Shown here: positions 59,491-64,000 of the stretch, in pieces
How the letters are laid out: every line of letters begins with the position of its first letter
Position numbering within the stretch: position 1 is the first letter of the stretch
DNA from: Fagopyrum homotropicum
Taxonomy: Eukaryota; Streptophyta; Magnoliopsida; Caryophyllales; Polygonaceae
NCBI GenBank assembly: GCA_033239125.1
Contig: BSWB01000005.1
Span: 104,791,994 to 104,855,993 of the forward strand
DNA length: 64,000 nt
Direction: 5' to 3'
Program-made: the position numbers and the translations under genes
Notes under the pieces: model-generated
Told to the model about the DNA's origin: nothing
Seen by the model: the letters and a program-made list of their open reading frames with translations, nothing else
Databases searched by the model: none

Positions 59491-59736
59491 TTTTATCACG
59501 GTTATTAAAAGAACCGGGGTCCGGGTTCGTTCTTTCAACACAATTAGTAATATAATTGGGGTCCGAGCCTTTAATACCCCGGTTAAATCAAATAGATCGG
59601 TCTAAATTTTTTTAAAAATAAATAAAAACAATTGACCTCGGTTATACATATAATCGTGGTCCAAAAATGCATTTGATCACGGTTCTTTCATACCGCTCCA
59701 ACATAAGCGAGGTCTAGGGGGGTCTTTGTACTAGTG

Positions 59737-60486
59737 TAAAGCCATTTCTATCAAGTTTGAAATGTTTGTTGCATCATGTCTTTGGTTGAAATAGTGAAAT
59801 GCAATATCATATTTATGCAAAAATAAATGCTGATTAATAAAATGTAAAACAATGCTCGTGTAAAAATGTTTTGCGATCGTGTACTCCAAATATCACTACA
59901 AATAGAAACTTGATACGAAAAAGATGTCAAAATCGAAAGAGCTTTTTTTTTCTTTCTTTTGTACGTAAGATTTAGAAACTAATTTGAAAACAGTTTTGCG
60001 AGAAGTTGGTTTAAAAGAAGGTTGAAAATACTTAGTGTTATATGCTCAAACTTCTTCATATTCAATATAAAAAATGGAAATGCATGAGAACATATAACAT
60101 TGGCTAATCCTATAACTTTCTTCACTATAAATATACATAAATAAATGAGAATGAGAGGAAGAAGATGCAAACTCATGGGATAATTGCGATTGTCCCCGGG
60201 ATATCCCTAGCTTTTCGGGATAAATTTTTTACATGTGCATTTGCAAAGTCCCGTAGCCGCCCTTCGTCTTCCACTTGTACACCTTTGAACAATAGTTTAA
60301 TGAAACTTGACAATATTCGTTCATCAGCTCACCCTTCGTGTAATGCTTCGTAAAAATCTCGGATGTAAGCGTTTTCAGTGGAGGTACTTGTCGAAATGCG
60401 CCTTGTGACATTTCGGGCAATTGAGTTTCACTTTCTTGGGTGCTAGGGAAGATATGAGAAGAAAAATTGTCACTCGGGTTTGCCAT
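59737..60486 (-). pseudogene. hAT transposase relic, piece 1 (N-terminal)
   Basis: The start at 60486 reads MANPSDNFSSHIFPSTQESE and ...LTSEIFTKHYTKGELMNEYC, with CSKVYKWKTKGGYGTL, matching the complete hAT protein through the BED finger. After a frame break, LANVICSHAFPF and decayed sequence align with residues 140-265 (for example SICSDIWST) down to the CACTA insertion at 59736. Stops and frameshifts are many. Pieces 2 and 3 follow across the insertions. It is the same family as 43076-45166 but far older. Confidence 0.9.
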
Positions 60487-60880
60487 TACGAGAGTCGAGG
60501 ATTGAGAATTCGAGAAAGATGAGAATTATGAGAATACAAGATTGAGAGTAGTAGAAAGAGTTGAGAATGTATGAAGATGGTTTCAGATAAATGGAAGAGG
60601 AGTTGAGTATTTATAGGAAATGTTTTTTTTAAGCACCCATTTTTTAAAAAAGCCACCGTGCAACGGCTAGTAGTCATTGCACACGTAGGCCCCGCCTAAC
60701 AACTCTTTGATAGAGCCGTTGGCGGCTTGGCGCAGCCGCCTTTTGATGCATTATAAAATAAAAAGAAAATAAGAAACTAACTAAACCGGCGGTTAACCAC
60801 CAATTTAGTTTTTTTACAAGCCTAAACCTAAACCGGAAACTTTCGGTTAACCTAAACCGGCAAACCTAACTCACGAGCAG
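60487..60880 (-). mobile_element. 5' end of the hAT relic
   Basis: Upstream of the relic start the leader resembles that of the complete hAT (AACGGCT, GAGCCGTTGG). It ends in AAACCGGCGGTTAACC and CTAAACCGGCAAACC motifs near 60785-60870. A clear terminal TAGA...inverted repeat and target duplication could not be fixed, so the right border is approximate. Confidence 0.7.
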
Positions 60881-62248
60881 ATCTAGGATTTGTAGTACTC
60901 CGCTAAATAAGGTACAATAGCAATTTATTTTTCTTATAAGTTCCGTTATGAGTCTAAATTATATAGACTTATACCGTGTAAATATTAGTTATTTTACACA
61001 ACTATTTATACAAGTAGTAAATAAGGGGGAAATCCTAGGTAGATATGTATATTATGGGAATTTATTCTAATCCTTTATACTTTATAAGTGAGAGTCTTCA
61101 CTTTGGAACAGTGACGGAATTCGGGCTTTTATTCACTTAACGGGCTGCTTCGATTGACATGTGCAGGATAGCCCAAATAACATCCCATCGTGTAGCACAA
61201 TTATTTCGGACATCACTTTTCATTCGGGCCGTTGTTGCTGCTTTTCATGCGCGTCTTGTGCAGACTCATTGCATGTGTTGGGCCCCACAATCATAATTAG
61301 GTTAACCCTAGGAAGCTTCGTTCTGCAGCCCTTGTCTTTTCACCGCTGCTTTTGTTTTGTACGTGCCATAGTGATGAAACACGTGGACGTTGCGTGTTTC
61401 TTCTTCCTTGCTCCGCATGTGGGATAGAAGAGGTGGCGGTGCACTTCTTATAGTCTCTCTTTGAATCTCGATCCAACACGAATGGTTCCAAGCATCTGCA
61501 ATACCATGCGTGCAAGAAAACCAAAATAGGCACCCGATATTGTGCTTACCCTTGTTGTTGGAAGGAATATCAATGTTAATGCATGGGTTAATCTGTGTCA
61601 CAGAAGGCAATGGTGGGAATGTTTCCAAAAGCAGCTTCTTTTATAGGCTGCACAAATAACAAGAGCTCAATTATTATGATTTCAAATAATCATGAAATAA
61701 TCTCAATCTAGATTTGATAATTTGTAATCAGGCACCAAGCATGATGATCGGTTTTTGGGTCAGTAAGGATAAGAAGTCGTGGCCCGGAGAAAGATGTCTG
61801 GAGTTGATCTATACAACACGTGACGATTTGTTGTATGGAGGTTCAAATGATATGCTTTGTTGTTTGCCTGTAATTCAGACTTTTTGGTGCTGATTATTTT
61901 TAATGTCTATCGGAAATACTAAAGTTTGTTGTTGCTTGATGTTATTTCAATCATGGGGATTGCAATATTAACTTTTACTTGTACTTGTAGTGAATCAAAC
62001 CCGGAATACTCTTCTGGATCATATGGGACGCCATTCCCCTCAGAAGCTTCGTTCTCATCAGCAAAAGTCATGTATATGTACTTTACTTTGTTTACCTTTG
62101 TGGAATGATTTAGGTGTGGGTAAAGAGCAGAAAAAAATTCCCTATTCGTTCCTTTGACAGGTTGAAGAAGCCGTGGTGTAAGTATTTGTTCTCTTGCTTG
62201 TGTTCATTTCATTGTCACTTTCACTCAATACCTTAGTGCCCTTGTTCA
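60881..62248. other. Unassigned intergenic sequence
   Basis: No convincing gene on either strand. A minus-strand 106-codon frame (61628-61308) and a plus-strand 88-codon frame (61161-61427) overlap each other and show no known domain. 61700-62240 may hold upstream exons of the ankyrin pseudogene, but I recognise none. Confidence 0.3.
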
Positions 62249-63069
62249 TTTCCCGACATCGAAGAGCTTCTTAACACTAGAGACGTCAAAGGAAACACAC
62301 CACTCCACCATGTTGTTGCTGCAAAGTACCCTAAAGTGGTTGATGCTCTGACATGGGACAAGAGAGTTAAGCTCGATCTGATGGAAGTTCTTGGCCAAAC
62401 ACTTGTTTGTTTATAGTAGTTGACATGATTGGCTTTGAGATATCCTGGTGCGCCCAGGAAAAAAATGCAACAAGTTAATAAAACAAATGAATCAAACAAG
62501 CAACCATAAATACTTAGAGGGACCGAGCCAATACTCTTGTTGTGGTGGCGACACTCCACAATGAGCTTTGCAGCATGCATTACATTCCCAAAGGGGACAG
62601 TGGATCTGAAAAAGATCTAGGCATGACAAATTTCCACAAGAGGGGAATATTGCAGCTATTTGTGATCAACAATTCGATTGCTCTCTAGACCTCGGTTCAG
62701 ATGTTAGGAGATGCTACAATGTTGCGGGTTTCCCTGAAAGTTGTTGCACCCTTGTTGGCTATATCACTGGCAACAATGTCAATATCATTCATGTATGTTG
62801 CTTATCTTACTGTATTTGGTCTTAGGGGACTTGGTATCTTGATATGGGTTTTGAGTTCTATTTTTCTTGTTGTAGTTATGACCCCTTTTCTCCTGAGATT
62901 CCCTCCATTGTCGTCAAAAATCGGTTCACCAAAAGGGCAATGTTGTATATCTCCGAGAGGAAATGATCTTGTTAATAGGGTTGGAGACTTCTGCAATTAT
63001 GGCGTTGGAAAGACCTTGAGATTACTTTTTTACATATTCATCGGTATTGCATATCAGATTCAACCATGA
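62249..63069 (+). pseudogene. Ankyrin-repeat/PGG-domain protein, 3' part, broken
   Basis: 62249-62416 reads FPDIEELLNTRDVKGNTPLH, HVVAAKYPKVVDALTWDKRV, i.e. the last ankyrin repeat of the ACD6/ITN1-type family (D.KGNTPLH.AA...P.VV..L). After a gap, 62530-62700 reads NTLVVVATLHNEL and KRGILQLFVINNSIAL, the PGG domain, then an in-frame TAG. 62701-63069 continues with three hydrophobic segments (LKVVAPLLAISLATMSISFM, VFGLRGLGILIWVL, SIFLVVVMTPFLL). Family members are membrane proteins in defence and stress signalling. The PGG motif itself is degraded and a stop splits the domain, so I call a pseudogene; an unrecognised splice is the alternative. Confidence 0.72.
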
Positions 63070-63318
63070 GTTTCGCTTGTTGGATCGGACTCAAAATTCC
63101 CTATTCTTGTACAGCAAATTCCCCGAGAAGAATAAATACGCAAAGCCAATGATGCATAGACGATTCAATTTGGGGTGATTCTATTTTGACTTACTTGGCC
63201 ATTTATGCATTCTTACCAAGAACACGATACATTGGCTGACAGTTGGAAGCATTTTCATCAAACCTAGAGCTTAAGGGAATCTTTATCCCATATACTCAGA
63301 GCTTCTTTACTTATATAA

Positions 63319-63384
63319 GGAACAATTTAATAATTAAAATATCAGATTTGGGGAACAATTTAATAATTAAAATGTCAGATTTGG
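63319..63384. repeat. 33-bp tandem duplication
   Basis: GGAACAATTTAATAATTAAA-ATRTCAGATTTGG occurs twice in direct contact, one mismatch. Confidence 0.9.
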
Positions 63385-63610
63385 GGCCAAATCAAGGTGA
63401 TGAAGAGCGAAGTTTCTCTGGCTGTATATTTTGAGTTCTAACACAAAATCAGTAAAGAAATCAAAAAAGAAATCAAAATTGAATTTATGGGCTGCATGCT
63501 CTAATAAGGTTAATGCAAGTGAATATCTAGGTTAAGATGAATATGATATGCTCTGTAGACTTGGGCATTGAATGTTGGTTCACAATAGATACCGATCAAA
63601 GCGTTAATTT

Positions 63611-63780
63611 ACTCTATGATGTTATATGAAGTTTAACAAATTCTCGGAACATTTTAGCCTCTTGATTTTTAAAAGTGACAATTTTAATAATTATATTTTT
63701 ACTCTATGATGTTATATGAAGTTTTACAAATTTGTAGCCTTTTGAATTTTAAAAGTGATGATTTTAATAATTATATTTTT
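63611..63780. repeat. ~90-bp tandem duplication
   Basis: ACTCTATGATGTTATATGAA...TTAATAATTATATTTTTA occurs twice (63611 and 63701) with small differences. Confidence 0.88.
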
Positions 63781-64000
63781 AGACTTGTACAGAAGAAAAA
63801 AATTTAATGGAACGAATCAGATGACTATAAACTGCACATAGCTACAATGCATCAATATTGCAAATTGCACACTGTTTATTGAATTGCATCTCCTTCTTCG
63901 TGAAATATAAACTACATTTATATGTGTTTACGAACATTCATATATATTTACAAATTAATTTACTCGCTATATATATATATATATATATAGGGTGTTGTTC
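63781..64000. other. AT-rich window end with TA microsatellite
   Basis: A (TA)n run at 63969-63988 is followed by GGGTGTTGTTC, similar to the TATATAGGGTGCGGTTC start at 49722. It may be the first bases of a repeat that continues outside. Confidence 0.35.

Larger units (their letters stand above)
40891..59736 (-). mobile_element. CACTA (En/Spm-type) transposon, 18.8 kb with nested insertions
   Basis: The left end CACTAGTACAAATACCCCCT and, inverted, the right end CACTAGTACAAAGACCCCCC are terminal inverted repeats. Flanking triplets are TAG (40888-40890) and TAA (59737-59739). The interrupted hAT sequence predicts TAA for both, so this is a 3-bp duplication with one mutation. Subterminal AACCGNGGT/ACCCCGGTTA motifs lie in 40905-41200 and 59490-59700. 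Coding remnants on the minus strand are TNP2 (55974-52745), a Transposase_24-like ORF (52171-50780), its continuation (46643-46060) and a Ulp1/C48-like end (42522-41475). Removing the hAT, Gypsy, Helitron and MITE insertions leaves about 11.5 kb. All genes are broken, so it is not autonomous now. Confidence 0.92.

Noticed and set aside
40891..59736. Two independent CACTA ends rather than one element
   Set aside because: Both ends interrupt the same hAT relic at the same codon and the coding remnants between them are collinear on one strand.
61161..61628. Overlapping frames of about 80-106 codons on both strands
   Set aside because: No domain, no splice support and mutual overlap.

Overview
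The window is nuclear DNA of a flowering plant, most likely a eudicot. The evidence is AT-rich intergenic sequence with plant transposon families (Ty3/Gypsy chromovirus and Athila/Tat-type elements, CACTA, hAT, Helitron), plant-type split genes with GT-AG introns, a nuclear copy of plant mitochondrial rRNA, and fragments of plant WEE1 kinase and of an ankyrin/PGG membrane protein. The only host gene that reads through completely is eIF2A on the minus strand (23995-32453, 13 coding exons, 514 codons). Almost everything else is transposons nested in transposons.

Layout. 1-2434: 5' LTR and primer-binding site of a minus-strand Ty3/Gypsy element that runs off the left edge. It sits in the gag of an older Athila/Tat-type element (gag 2435-3310 and 9332-10138, PBS 10254-10271, 5' LTR 10278-12152). 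That gag is split by a deleted minus-strand chromovirus (3311-9331, TSD AAAGG), which itself carries a 371-bp CACTA-type MITE (7218-7588, TSD GTA). 12650-20244: a second Athila/Tat-type element with gag and protease remnants but no recognisable reverse transcriptase or integrase. 20245-23994: mostly unassigned, with a mitochondrial large-subunit rRNA fragment near 22925-23022. 23995-32453: eIF2A, with a hAT-like MITE in intron 3. 33377-33823: a MITE with TTA target duplication. 33830-35085: a decayed reverse-transcriptase-related ORF. 35144-37926: an inverted-repeat element holding a WEE1 kinase fragment.

The most striking part is 37927-60880. An old hAT transposase relic (minus strand) was split by three insertions: the inverted-repeat element, a solo LTR (37996-40798, TSD GCCTT) and an 18.8-kb CACTA element (40891-59736). 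The CACTA element still shows TNP2, Transposase_24-like and Ulp1/C48-protease-like coding remnants. It has in turn received a complete hAT element with an uninterrupted 696-aa transposase (42531-46051, perfect 8-bp TSD), an internally deleted Gypsy element (46676-49721, TSD TATAG), a 628-bp Helitron (50063-50690) and a 106-bp hAT MITE (54735-54840, perfect 8-bp TSD). The complete hAT inside the CACTA belongs to the same family as the relic the CACTA landed in.

60900-64000 holds unassigned sequence, an ankyrin/PGG pseudogene and two short tandem duplications. No tRNA gene, intact rRNA gene or CRISPR array was seen. All family names come from reading translated motifs and end structures by eye; no database search was possible.
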